DNA from: a virus
IMG/VR virus record: IMGVR_UViG_3300042350_006544
Location: 1-27,737 of that record
DNA length: 27,737 nucleotides
Strand: one strand, 5' to 3'
Notes under the pieces: model-generated
What the model saw: the letters and a program-made list of their open reading frames with translations, nothing else
Database searches by the model: none
What the model was told of the DNA's origin: nothing
Shown: piece after piece, positions 20,794-26,781 of the stretch
How the letters are laid out: each line of letters opens with the position of its first letter
Numbering within the stretch: position 1 is the stretch's first letter
Translations under genes and position numbers: made by a program

Positions 20794-21393
20794 ATGCCTA
20801 ATGTACCCAATTATAATGACTTGCAGCGACAGCAGAGAATAGCTCTGGATAACAACAGTAGCTACAAAGCCGTGATGCAGCGCCTGGGCAACCCACAAGC
20901 TGTACTGTACAATCCCATTGTGGAAACAACAAGAGTCTTCAATGCAGCAGGTGCATTGATTGCTGCAGTTGCAGGCAATATTCCTCTGTTTTGGGTTCAG
21001 AATCAAACTGCAGTAACTGCAGTCTCTTTTGCCAGTGACAACAGCATAACAAGCATTGGAACAGGTGCATTCTATGGCACCAGCATAACTTCAGCCATCA
21101 TACCCATGGGTGTGACTACCCTTGGCGGGCAATCATTCTCATTTTGTACTAGCTTGACCAGTGTCACTATTCCCAGCAGCGTTACTCGCATTGACGAACT
21201 AGTGTTTGGAGCTTGCACCAATTTGAGTGCAGTGAATTGTTTCACCACGCGAACAGCTTTTACTAATTTTGCTGTGTTTAATGGTACTGCTAGTCCGTTA
21301 ACTATTCGTGTGCGCGAATCTGATGGTACTTGGACTGCAGGCAATCAAAGCTTCCAAGGCAATGCCAATGTGAATGTGATAAAAAACCTGTAA
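20794..21393 (+). CDS. Tail adhesin with BspA-type leucine-rich repeats
   Basis: A 199-residue protein from ATG 20794. Residues ~1-36 (MPNVPNYNDLQRQQRIALDN, SSYKAVMQRLGNPQ) are the shared cassette module. Residues ~72-145 contain LRR_5/BspA-type repeats: ITSIGTGAFYGTSITSAIIP, VTTLGGQSFSFCTSLTSVTI, and VTRIDELVFGACTNLSAV. BspA repeats are used as adhesins by bacteria and protists. Start is 4 nt after the fibre stop, so it belongs to the same transcript. A role in host binding is likely. Confidence 0.82.
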   Translation: MPNVPNYNDLQRQQRIALDNNSSYKAVMQRLGNPQAVLYNPIVETTRVFNAAGALIAAVAGNIPLFWVQNQTAVTAVSFASDNSITSIGTGAFYGTSITSAIIPMGVTTLGGQSFSFCTSLTSVTIPSSVTRIDELVFGACTNLSAVNCFTTRTAFTNFAVFNGTASPLTIRVRESDGTWTAGNQSFQGNANVNVIKNL

Positions 21394-21401
21394 TTTTTTT
21401 T

Positions 21402-21413
21402 GGCCAAATGGCC
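21402..21413. repeat. Inverted repeat between adhesin cassettes
   Basis: GGCCAAATGGCC, with a run of eight T just before it on the plus strand, so it would read as a terminator only for minus-strand transcripts. A second stem (GCGCAG / CTGCGC) lies at 21433-21447. Confidence 0.4.
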
Positions 21414-21476
21414 GGTCCCCTATCCTTTAGCTGCGCAGCAGCTGCGCCGGCCCAGTTTGTTTAGAAAGCTACTGCA

Positions 21477-21489
21477 TATAAATAACAGT
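21477..21489 (+). promoter_or_regulatory. Late promoter, perfect TATAAATA-N5-ATG
   Basis: TATAAATA at 21477-21484, ACAGT, ATG at 21490. The exact consensus fixes this start, rather than one further upstream in the open frame. Confidence 0.78.
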
Positions 21490-21984
21490 ATGGCTAATGT
21501 GCCCAATTACAATGATTTGCAGCGATTGCGCCGGCTGGCCATGAATGATGTGGCTAGCTACAAAATGGTCATGCAGAGACGAGGCACACCACAAGCCACA
21601 GTGTTTGATCCTCAAGCTGGATTGCCAGCCTATCAGAAGAATGGATGGAACTTGTCTTTGAATGTCACAGTGAGCTCTGGAGCTTTTGCCCTGGATACCA
21701 AGACATTGGTGCAGTTTGATGCCAATGCATCCACATATGCCACATATCAAAATGCACCATTCACTACTCTGACACTGGGCAACTACCTGGGTGTGCCACG
21801 ATGGACACTGGTGTCCTTGGGCACAGTGTTCTTCTATCTGAGCACTGTGGATAATAGCATATACACTAAGACACCAGTGAAAATGCAGACACTCACAGTG
21901 CCGGTGACATCTTATGCTGTGTGGATAACCACAGACACTGTGAATTGGCCAGTGAGCTCACTGTATGTGCAGCCGGTGTACTAA
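21490..21984 (+). CDS. Third tail adhesin-cassette protein
   Basis: A 164-residue protein. Residues ~1-37 (MANVPNYNDLQRLRRLAMND, ASYKMVMQRRGTPQ) repeat the cassette module with ~60% identity to that at 20794. The C-terminal ~125 residues are beta-rich (NLSLNVTVSSGAFALD, VPRWTLVSLGTVFFYL) and unlike the other two cassettes. It has its own late promoter. The pattern of one docking head and three unrelated tips suggests interchangeable receptor-binding proteins. Confidence 0.8.
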   Translation: MANVPNYNDLQRLRRLAMNDVASYKMVMQRRGTPQATVFDPQAGLPAYQKNGWNLSLNVTVSSGAFALDTKTLVQFDANASTYATYQNAPFTTLTLGNYLGVPRWTLVSLGTVFFYLSTVDNSIYTKTPVKMQTLTVPVTSYAVWITTDTVNWPVSSLYVQPVY

Positions 21985-22169
21985 CGTGGCAAAATGCACA
22001 GTAAAGTAAAGTAAAACCCCGAATAACAAGTTCCTAGAATTTTGTAAAAAAATTTTGCCATGCACCTATAGAGAAAAACCCGCCAGCCTCTATATGTATA
22101 AATTCCCGTACTTGTGTCTATATGCCCGTCAGTGTTTCTGAAACACGTCAGTGATTCTGAAACGGGTGT
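21985..22169. other. Non-coding junction between convergent late and early blocks
   Basis: No gene seen. It holds an inverted repeat TATAGAG / CTCTATA (about 22069-22096), an A-rich stretch, and the tandem repeat at 22127-22164. It probably contains terminators for both blocks, although no classical GC stem plus T-run is evident. Confidence 0.5.
22127..22164. repeat. Tandem 19-bp repeat, two copies
   Basis: CGTCAGTG(T/A)TTCTGAAAC(A/G) occurs twice without a gap (22127-22145 and 22146-22164), 17 of 19 bases identical. The first copy contains GTGTTTC-T-GAAACAC, a perfect hairpin. Outer bases CCCGT and ACGGG also pair. Confidence 0.7.
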
Positions 22170-22352
22170 TTATTTCTGATGGGTGAGATAGTATAACAAC
22201 ACGATGCATGTCACTATGACTATCACAGGATGACTATGAGCTTTGTCCATGCACCAGTCACACACCTTGCATATGCCATTGAATGCAGCCAACAATAGCC
22301 ATGCAATGACCAATGCTACACAGACGTTAGTTACGGTCAATGATGTTAACAT
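22170..22352 (-). CDS. Small membrane protein, two predicted helices
   Basis: A 60-residue protein from ATG 22352 (MLTSLTVTNVCVALVIAWLL). Hydrophobic segments lie at ~9-27 (NVCVALVIAWLLLAAFNGI) and ~42-56 (PVIVIVTCIVLLYYL), joined by a Cys/His-containing loop (CKVCDWCMDKAHSH). Size and topology allow a holin-like or superinfection role, but nothing proves it. It overlaps the upstream gene by 26 nt. A downstream non-ATG start is possible. Confidence 0.6.
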   Translation of the reverse strand: MLTSLTVTNVCVALVIAWLLLAAFNGICKVCDWCMDKAHSHPVIVIVTCIVLLYYLTHQK

Positions 22353-22494
22353 ACCAAGGCAATGGCTTGTCATTGTAGGTCACTTGAGCAGGTGTTGCAG
22401 CATCCACATCACCAAACCATTTGTGCTCACCTTCCACATACTTGTCAATGCATTTGCGACGCGTTTCAAAGTACTGTTCAGCTGACAAGGTCAT
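22327..22494 (-). CDS. Unknown 55-aa protein
   Basis: Reads MTLSAEQYFETRRKCIDKYV, then EGEHKWFGDVDAATPAQVTY and NDKPLPWYVNIIDRN. AGGAGG lies four bases before its ATG and its start overlaps the end of the preceding gene by 17 nt. The strong ribosome-binding site and coupled arrangement support it although it is short. Confidence 0.7.
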   Translation of the reverse strand: MTLSAEQYFETRRKCIDKYVEGEHKWFGDVDAATPAQVTYNDKPLPWYVNIIDRN

Positions 22495-22777
22495 TGTACC
22501 TCCTCATGGCTGCATCAATGCTAGTGCAAGTCCAACCAGTAATGCCCCACAGGCTAGATCCTGGATAGGTCTCTGCTGGCTCAATGCTCATGCCACCCAT
22601 GACGTATCCATTGTGCCGTCCAATCTTCACCACCTCATAGTTGTTCAAGCTCGAACCTTCTCGAGTCTGTTGAAAGATGGCTCGTGCACCTTCACGCTTC
22701 AATTGCGTATATGTAAAGCCTTTCTTTTTGAACTGAGTGGGTATCACTTTGTATTCTGTTGTTGTTGTATTCATCAT
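22478..22777 (-). CDS. Unknown 99-aa protein
   Basis: Starts MMNTTTTEYKVIPTQFKKKG from a double ATG directly after a sigma70-type promoter. The longer open frame upstream is rejected because it would run through that promoter. The body is a basic alpha/beta protein (FTYTQLKREGARAIFQQTRE, NNYEVVKIGRHNGYVMGG). No family recognised. Confidence 0.7.
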   Translation of the reverse strand: MMNTTTTEYKVIPTQFKKKGFTYTQLKREGARAIFQQTREGSSLNNYEVVKIGRHNGYVMGGMSIEPAETYPGSSLWGITGWTCTSIDAAMRRYNDLVS

Positions 22778-22812
22778 GTGCCAATTGTACAGGATTAGTA
22801 ATGCGCAGTCAA
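22778..22812 (-). promoter_or_regulatory. Early sigma70-type leaderless promoter
   Basis: Minus strand TTGACT (22812-22807), 17-bp spacer, TACAAT (22789-22784), TGGCAC, ATGATG at 22777. The -35 lies inside the coding sequence of the 21-aa peptide upstream. Confidence 0.65.
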
Positions 22813-22860
22813 TAACAAACTCAATGCAGCCACCATCATGCCTAATGCAATGTATTCCAT
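22795..22860 (-). CDS. 21-aa membrane micropeptide
   Basis: Reads MEYIALGMMVAALSLLLTAH plus Y. It is one hydrophobic helix. Its ATG overlaps the stop of the SprT-like gene (TAATG), so it could be translated by coupling. It may be an accident of AT-rich sequence, but the frame is entirely membrane-like. Confidence 0.45.
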   Translation of the reverse strand: MEYIALGMMVAALSLLLTAHY

Positions 22861-23525
22861 TAGACTGTCTCCGCATGATGCATCACTGCACCCTCTGACA
22901 CATAGCTCTGTAACAAATGCTCCACAAGCTCTCTTAGCGTACCTGACTCATACTGACCCTCTGCCTCTGAAGCCAAGGTGCCATCAATGGCAATGAACCT
23001 CTTGTGATTCTTCTTCACAATGCTCACCCGCTCTTCAGTCACACGGTACACATGAAAGGGATTCTTATCACCTTTGCAATACTTGCTCTTGTACTTCTTC
23101 ACCATGCTAGCAGCCTTCTCATCCAGAGACGTACGAGCATATCCTTTGTTCTTCACTTTCTCTACCTTCAAGCCAAATGATTCAGCTTTGCTCTTGAAGT
23201 GTTTGTTATGGTATTGGTTCACATTGCAATCAACGACGTTGGCCACATTGTTGGCATAATGCACCATCTCATGAATGATGGTCTCACAAATGTCTTCTAC
23301 TGAACGCTTCAAGGTATCAGCAGTAATATTAATCTCAGGCAGAGTCTTCTTGCCATCTTTCCAGCGCCCTTGCCAATACCATCCATAGTAGCTCTGACGT
23401 CCGCGGTTAGGGATAAGCGTGAATACTGGGTTGTCCAATTGGGTATCGAGCTCTGCATTGAAGAACTCAAATGCTTCTACTAGTTTGTCTGTTACTGCGC
23501 CTGTGATGTTGGTTGTGTTACTCAT
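22860..23525 (-). CDS. SprT-like zinc metalloprotease
   Basis: A 221-residue protein. ICETIIHEMVHYANNVA at ~79-95 has the HE-x-x-H zinc/catalytic motif. QYHNKHFKSKAESFGLKVEK at ~104-123 holds the third ligand region (H-x-x-x-F-x-x-x-A-x-x-x-GL) typical of SprT/WLM-like enzymes. YCKGDKNPFHVYRV at ~150 replaces the usual zinc-ribbon tail. SprT-family proteins digest proteins crosslinked to or bound on DNA, so the phage enzyme may clear DNA-protein obstacles or a host target. The ATG follows a GGAG-like site at 14 bases and overlaps the upstream stop. Confidence 0.85.
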   Translation of the reverse strand: MSNTTNITGAVTDKLVEAFEFFNAELDTQLDNPVFTLIPNRGRQSYYGWYWQGRWKDGKKTLPEINITADTLKRSVEDICETIIHEMVHYANNVANVVDCNVNQYHNKHFKSKAESFGLKVEKVKNKGYARTSLDEKAASMVKKYKSKYCKGDKNPFHVYRVTEERVSIVKKNHKRFIAIDGTLASEAEGQYESGTLRELVEHLLQSYVSEGAVMHHAETV

Positions 23526-23715
23526 TGATTAGTGTCTCCTTAGTCTTAGTATGGCTGACTTCATCTCGTGCATCAAGCATAGCGTCAGCGTATCGGTATG
23601 CTTGTGCTGCTACCCACTTGGGGGTGGCTTCACCGTCAATCAATCTCTGCATGGCCAGTGCTGCGAAGATGTCTCGCAACTCACCACGCGTATCAAATTC
23701 GTGTTTGTGCTTCAT
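23518..23715 (-). CDS. Conserved small phage protein, unknown
   Basis: A 65-residue protein (MKHKHEFDTRGELRDIFAAL). QAYRYADAMLDARDE at ~38-52 matches the AY-x-YADAML motif I recall in many small phage proteins of unknown function. Start ATG 23715 lies 1 nt after the upstream stop, and CAAATA ends five bases before it, possibly a weak late element. Confidence 0.7.
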   Translation of the reverse strand: MKHKHEFDTRGELRDIFAALAMQRLIDGEATPKWVAAQAYRYADAMLDARDEVSHTKTKETLINE

Positions 23716-23716
23716 G

Positions 23717-23950
23717 TTAATATTTGTATGGGTATGTGATGGTGTTAAGCTTATTGATGGCTCGATCAAACTGATCCATCAACTCACTCTTAGACCACAT
23801 GGGATGTAACCCACGCATACCCTCTAGGTTGTTAGAATAGTCGGTCATGTTCTGCGCGACCATTCGCTTGAGGTTAGTAAGAGTACTGATAGTCGTACCC
23901 AAAGCGTACGCTGTCGTCTCTTCCGTTGTTGCTGCTACTTCATTCATCAT
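23717..23950 (-). CDS. Unknown 77-aa helical protein
   Basis: Starts MMNEVAATTEETTAYALGTT. The body is helical with LTNLKRMVAQNMTDYSNNLE. The double ATG directly follows a sigma70-type promoter, which sets the start well inside the longer open frame. Confidence 0.65.
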   Translation of the reverse strand: MMNEVAATTEETTAYALGTTISTLTNLKRMVAQNMTDYSNNLEGMRGLHPMWSKSELMDQFDRAINKLNTITYPYKY

Positions 23951-23985
23951 ACTAGTAGTATATGGGCAAGTTGGATTCAAAGCAA
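23951..23985 (-). promoter_or_regulatory. Early sigma70-type leaderless promoter
   Basis: Minus strand TTGCTT (23985-23980), 17-bp spacer, TATACT (23962-23957), ACTAGT, ATGATG at 23950. It begins at the base after the upstream stop codon. Confidence 0.6.
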
Positions 23986-24099
23986 CTATGAAATTACCTT
24001 CCAAATGAAATATGTGATGCTAGCATAGATGGCCAATGCTACAAGGTTAGCTAACACATTCAGTAAGAACTGTATAAACTTATCAGGCCCCTCGTTCAT
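23986..24099 (-). CDS. 37-aa membrane peptide
   Basis: Reads MNEGPDKFIQFLLNVLANLV, then ALAIYASITYFIWKVIS. One hydrophobic helix after a short polar head. AAGGAG lies nine bases before its ATG, inside the previous gene, with which it overlaps by 17 nt. Function unknown. Confidence 0.62.
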   Translation of the reverse strand: MNEGPDKFIQFLLNVLANLVALAIYASITYFIWKVIS

Positions 24100-24238
24100 C
24101 TTCTTCCATCTCCTTCCAGAATTCAGCTAATAGCTTCTCTTGCAACAGCTTCTGTTCCTTTTGTTGCAAATACTCTTGTATAACTTGTTGTTGATCATAC
24201 TCATCTGCACCAGTTAACTTGCGGGCTACCCAACTCAT
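24083..24238 (-). CDS. Unknown 51-aa coiled-coil protein
   Basis: Reads MSWVARKLTGADEYDQQQVI, then QEYLQQKEQKLLQEKLLAEF and an acidic tail. Gln/Glu/Leu-rich helix likely to oligomerise. The ATGA overlap with the upstream gene and a GGAG four bases before the ATG support it. Confidence 0.65.
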   Translation of the reverse strand: MSWVARKLTGADEYDQQQVIQEYLQQKEQKLLQEKLLAEFWKEMEEDERGA

Positions 24239-24456
24239 ATGACTCCACATCCTTCATACTTGAGCAAAGCATTGTAGAACAAGCGCTGTATGTCCTTGAT
24301 AGTCATACACCTATCAATGGCTACAATGAGCTTGCGTTTATCTGCAGTGGGTATATCACTGTCCTGTATAGAACAAATGAGCGATCCCTTGAGCTCCCTT
24401 GGTTCTCGCACGGATAATACAGTGTCTTCGAATGCTCTTAACTTGCTGGTCATCAT
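24235..24456 (-). CDS. Unknown 73-aa protein
   Basis: Starts MMTSKLRAFEDTVLSVREPR after GGAGA-CTA, so it uses a Shine-Dalgarno site. Its ATG overlaps the upstream stop (TAATG). TADKRKLIVAIDRCMTIKDI suggests helical structure. No family recognised. Confidence 0.68.
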   Translation of the reverse strand: MMTSKLRAFEDTVLSVREPRELKGSLICSIQDSDIPTADKRKLIVAIDRCMTIKDIQRLFYNALLKYEGCGVI

Positions 24457-24779
24457 TAGTCTCCTATATGGTAGCACATCTCTACCTTGATGTGTTGATC
24501 ATCAAGCTTTTCAACAGCACTCACTGTCGAATAGCCACCGAACTTATTGAAGCGAGCAGGATATAACCTGTTGAGCGCTCTATGGATACGACCCTGATCG
24601 TAAGGTCCATAGAAGGGCACCTTATAGAAGGAGTGATCGTAGTAGGCAGACTGCTTCTCGCCACCCAACGATTCACGCTTCTCCCACTTGATACCACCCA
24701 CAGCGGGCTCAGTTACATTGCGCCATTCACCAGTGTTATCATCATACATCTCGTAAGTTACTGTTCGGTTTTTCATCAT
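24456..24779 (-). CDS. Unknown 107-aa protein
   Basis: Starts MMKNRTVTYEMYDDNTGEWR at a double ATG directly after a sigma70-type promoter. It is aromatic- and Gly-rich (YYDHSFYKVPFYGPYDQG) and mostly beta. The open frame extends 14 codons further upstream through the promoter, which I reject as coding. It heads a four-gene unit reaching 23986. Confidence 0.7.
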   Translation of the reverse strand: MMKNRTVTYEMYDDNTGEWRNVTEPAVGGIKWEKRESLGGEKQSAYYDHSFYKVPFYGPYDQGRIHRALNRLYPARFNKFGGYSTVSAVEKLDDQHIKVEMCYHIGD

Positions 24780-24814
24780 ACACATATTGTAGGTGATTGT
24801 TGGGTAAACGTCAA
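24780..24814 (-). promoter_or_regulatory. Early sigma70-type leaderless promoter
   Basis: Minus strand TTGACG (24814-24809), 17-bp spacer, TACAAT (24791-24786), ATGTGT, ATGATG at 24779. Confidence 0.65.
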
Positions 24815-24836
24815 CTATCAAATTGCTTCATGTAAG

Positions 24837-24995
24837 TTATGACTGCCTCTTGTAGAAGTCTGCACAACTCTTGCAAGCTGGTACTGCACCTAAAATAGGG
24901 TTAGGGATGGTGGTGGTGGCTTTGTTGGTGCATTTGAGGAAGTACATGCATGTATCCTTCTTCTTGTATTTCTTTACTGCTTGTTTAATCATCAT
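24837..24995 (-). CDS. Small Cys-pair protein, possible zinc binder
   Basis: A 52-residue protein starting MMIKQAVKKYKKKDTCMYFL. C-x5-C (CMYFLKC) and C-x-x-C (CKSC) are 23 residues apart, a possible zinc site. AAGGAAAG lies 5-6 bases before the double ATG, and the ATGA overlap with the upstream gene indicates coupling. Confidence 0.65.
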   Translation of the reverse strand: MMIKQAVKKYKKKDTCMYFLKCTNKATTTIPNPILGAVPACKSCADFYKRQS

Positions 24996-25309
24996 TTGTT
25001 CTTTCCTTCCATGTCTGCATACCACTTGGACTGAGCCAAGCACTCTGCAATGGTAGGCTCCTGCCAATATAAGGTATTGAAGCCCATGATCCACACATTG
25101 ACTCCTGGCTTCTTCACCCCTCTCATGACCACTTCACCTGCAGGATGCTGTTCACAAGCATCAGTTACAACTGCAATGAATCCATCTTTCACAGATCCAC
25201 TCACAGTATATCCCACCCTCTTGGCTTCCTTCAAGTATGGTCTGAGCACTTGAGTGGTCATCATCTTGGGGAAGAATTCGTGCTTCTGTTTTGCTTTTGT
25301 TTTCATCAT
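24992..25309 (-). CDS. Unknown 105-aa protein
   Basis: Starts MMKTKAKQKHEFFPKMMTTQ at a double ATG abutting an early promoter. Mixed alpha/beta (AKRVGYTVSGSVKDGFIAVV), no motif recognised. AGGAGG directly touches the first ATG, so it could serve as a ribosome-binding site only for the second ATG and only if transcription starts upstream of the expected +1. Confidence 0.7.
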   Translation of the reverse strand: MMKTKAKQKHEFFPKMMTTQVLRPYLKEAKRVGYTVSGSVKDGFIAVVTDACEQHPAGEVVMRGVKKPGVNVWIMGFNTLYWQEPTIAECLAQSKWYADMEGKNK

Positions 25310-25343
25310 CCTCCTATTATGGCTGAATTCTGAGTTAGGTCAA
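25310..25343 (-). promoter_or_regulatory. Early sigma70-type promoter
   Basis: Minus strand TTGACC (25343-25338), 16-bp spacer ending GAATTCAGC, CATAAT (25321-25316), AGGAGG, ATGATG at 25309. The -35 overlaps the last codons of the upstream gene. Confidence 0.65.
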
Positions 25344-25520
25344 CTCCTCATAATTGAATGAGTGCACTAGCCATCCTGTCTCTTCTGAAATGAGCTCTGC
25401 ACCATCATCAATTACATTAAAGTTATCATCTACTTCGAAGATGAGCTCTTGAGGCAGATGGGTGCAATCTTCTGGTGGGCTCATGGTATCATAAACGATG
25501 CTGTATACTCTGATCTTCAT
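25335..25520 (-). CDS. Unknown 61-aa acidic protein
   Basis: Starts MKIRVYSIVYDTMSPPEDCT. Acidic and beta-rich (LIFEVDDNFNVIDDGAELIS). Its ATG directly follows the upstream TAA. Acidic small early phage proteins are often inhibitors or DNA mimics, but this is only a composition remark. Confidence 0.62.
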   Translation of the reverse strand: MKIRVYSIVYDTMSPPEDCTHLPQELIFEVDDNFNVIDDGAELISEETGWLVHSFNYEELT

Positions 25521-25694
25521 TTAGCGCAATCCCCCTACAGTATACATGTCTTCATACATACTGAAATGACTTCTGAGAGCTTCTGTTGCTTGCTTCAGAG
25601 CCATGGGGTCATTTTCTAGCAAGAAGCTTCTGATCTTTGTATCCGTTACTATGACGGTTAATGCTTTGACAAGTTGATCAGTGTCTCGATTCAT
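25521..25694 (-). CDS. Unknown 57-aa protein
   Basis: Reads MNRDTDQLVKALTVIVTDTK, then IRSFLLENDPMALKQATEAL and RSHFSMYEDMYTVGGLR. Helical. AAGGAG lies eight bases before its ATG, which overlaps the upstream stop (ATGA). Confidence 0.68.
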   Translation of the reverse strand: MNRDTDQLVKALTVIVTDTKIRSFLLENDPMALKQATEALRSHFSMYEDMYTVGGLR

Positions 25695-25897
25695 TTGCTT
25701 TGCTCCTTGCGCTTCTCAATCATTTGAATGATGCGATCCACATTGCTGTCGATCGTTTCAATGCGCCGTCTGAAGGTTTCCCAGACAGGGCTTTGCACAT
25801 CAATCTCATTCCCAATGTACTTGAGTCCGTTGATGATGTTTTCGATTGTATACGCTACCGTCATTTCGCGTTGGCTGAGTTCGTTATCATTTATCAT
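25691..25897 (-). CDS. Unknown 68-aa helical protein
   Basis: Starts MINDNELSQREMTVAYTIEN. A second helix (TIDSNVDRIIQMIEKRKEQ) resembles a coiled coil. First gene of a three-gene unit, with its ATG six bases after a -10 hexamer. Confidence 0.68.
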   Translation of the reverse strand: MINDNELSQREMTVAYTIENIINGLKYIGNEIDVQSPVWETFRRRIETIDSNVDRIIQMIEKRKEQSK

Positions 25898-25931
25898 ACT
25901 AATATTATGGCTGAATTCGCGTTTGGGTCAA
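25898..25931 (-). promoter_or_regulatory. Early sigma70-type leaderless promoter
   Basis: Minus strand TTGACC (25931-25926), 16-bp spacer ending GAATTCAGC, CATAAT (25909-25904), ATTAGT, ATG at 25897. Its spacer end is identical to that of the promoter at 25310. Confidence 0.68.
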
Positions 25932-25933
25932 CT

Positions 25934-26158
25934 CTAAAGTTTACCAGTGCATCCCACATATTCTCTGTTCAATGCATCATAGCTGGTGTGCACAAAATGG
26001 TTGCCTGTTTTCCTGTACACTTTGGAACAGATGGAATGATCACCTTGGCTCCATCCATAATTCACATGGAAGTCCTTGCGTGTTAAACAATCTGCACCAT
26101 ACCGCTTTTTGAGCAGTTTATCGTGCGCTTCAATGAGTCCTTTGCGTGTGAATCTCAT
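25934..26158 (-). CDS. Unknown 74-aa basic protein
   Basis: Starts MRFTRKGLIEAHDKLLKKRY. Basic, with His/Cys scattered (CLTRKDFHVNYGWSQGDHSI). I use ATG 26158, which overlaps the upstream stop (ATGA), over an in-frame ATG at 26224 that would overlap the neighbour by 70 nt. Confidence 0.62.
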   Translation of the reverse strand: MRFTRKGLIEAHDKLLKKRYGADCLTRKDFHVNYGWSQGDHSICSKVYRKTGNHFVHTSYDALNREYVGCTGKL

Positions 26159-26367
26159 AGATATGATAGCTTTCTTTGTTTGATCTCTTCCAGAATATCT
26201 TCTCTGAATACTTCCAAAGAGCATTGAATGAGATCTTCTAATGCTTGTTTCCTTTGGGTAATGGGGTAGTCATGCAACTGATCCAACTGATCATCTGCCC
26301 ACCGCTTCACCAACTCCTTATAGAAGGAAACTACATCTGTTTGTGTGTATGGTTTGAATTTATTCAT
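26155..26367 (-). CDS. Unknown 70-aa helical protein
   Basis: Starts MNKFKPYTQTDVVSFYKELV. AAAGGAG lies five bases before ATG 26367, so the ribosome-binding site fixes this start over an upstream one. Charged and helical (LEVFREDILEEIKQRKLSYL). Confidence 0.68.
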   Translation of the reverse strand: MNKFKPYTQTDVVSFYKELVKRWADDQLDQLHDYPITQRKQALEDLIQCSLEVFREDILEEIKQRKLSYL

Positions 26368-26377
26368 ATATGCTCCT

Positions 26378-26533
26378 TTAGTCATTCAGTAACATTCTTG
26401 CAAAGTCCTTAACATTCTCTAATTCATTATAGAGTTTCTTATATTGGACTTTATCCAATTGATATACCTCATTCAATAGTTTGCTGCATTCTTCTAACTT
26501 TGTTTTTGCTAATTTGGTTTCTTTATTCATCAT
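26378..26533 (-). CDS. Unknown 51-aa coiled-coil protein
   Basis: Reads MMNKETKLAKTKLEECSKLL, then NEVYQLDKVQYKKLYNELEN and VKDFARMLLND. Heptad-like Leu spacing throughout. A double ATG abuts an early promoter. First gene of a three-gene unit. Confidence 0.68.
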   Translation of the reverse strand: MMNKETKLAKTKLEECSKLLNEVYQLDKVQYKKLYNELENVKDFARMLLND

Positions 26534-26567
26534 ACTCCTATTATATGGGAAATTGAGATTTGGTCAA
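26534..26567 (-). promoter_or_regulatory. Early sigma70-type promoter
   Basis: Minus strand TTGACC (26567-26562), 16-bp spacer, TATAAT (26545-26540), AGGAGT, ATGATG at 26533. Perfect -10. It starts 2 nt after the upstream stop codon. Confidence 0.72.
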
Positions 26568-26569
26568 CT

Positions 26570-26746
26570 TCAAATTACAGTTTCAATACTTCCATCACTT
26601 TCAATTTTATATCTATTACCATCTTCCTCTAAATGTCTGCAATAAACCATCCCATCATCCTTATCGATATGCACTACAATTTCATCACTACCTTCACTAC
26701 CTTCAAATATATAACCTACCTTCAATTTGCTTTTATTAATTTTCAT
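26570..26746 (-). CDS. Unknown 58-aa protein, paralogue of the next gene upstream
   Basis: Starts MKINKSKLKVGYIFEGSEGS and ends EEDGNRYKIESDGSIETVI. It is close to the protein at 26774 (LKVGY-x-FE near the start; LEEDG-x-RY-x-IE-x-DG-x-IE at the end), so the two are tandem duplicates. Acidic, predicted small beta-barrel or SH3-like. Function unknown. Confidence 0.72.
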   Translation of the reverse strand: MKINKSKLKVGYIFEGSEGSDEIVVHIDKDDGMVYCRHLEEDGNRYKIESDGSIETVI

Positions 26747-26781
26747 TTTTATATTATATTTGGAAGTTTGGGTTTAATCAA
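26747..26781 (-). promoter_or_regulatory. Early sigma70-type leaderless promoter
   Basis: Minus strand TTGATT (26781-26776), 17-bp spacer, TATAAT (26758-26753), ATAAAA, ATG at 26746. The -35 overlaps the stop codon of the upstream paralogue. Confidence 0.72.

Noticed and set aside
23700-23716. CAAATA-N5-ATG before the gene at 23715 as a late promoter
   Set aside because: The first base of the hexamer differs, the gene lies inside an early operon and the site overlaps coding sequence, so it is kept only as a possibility.
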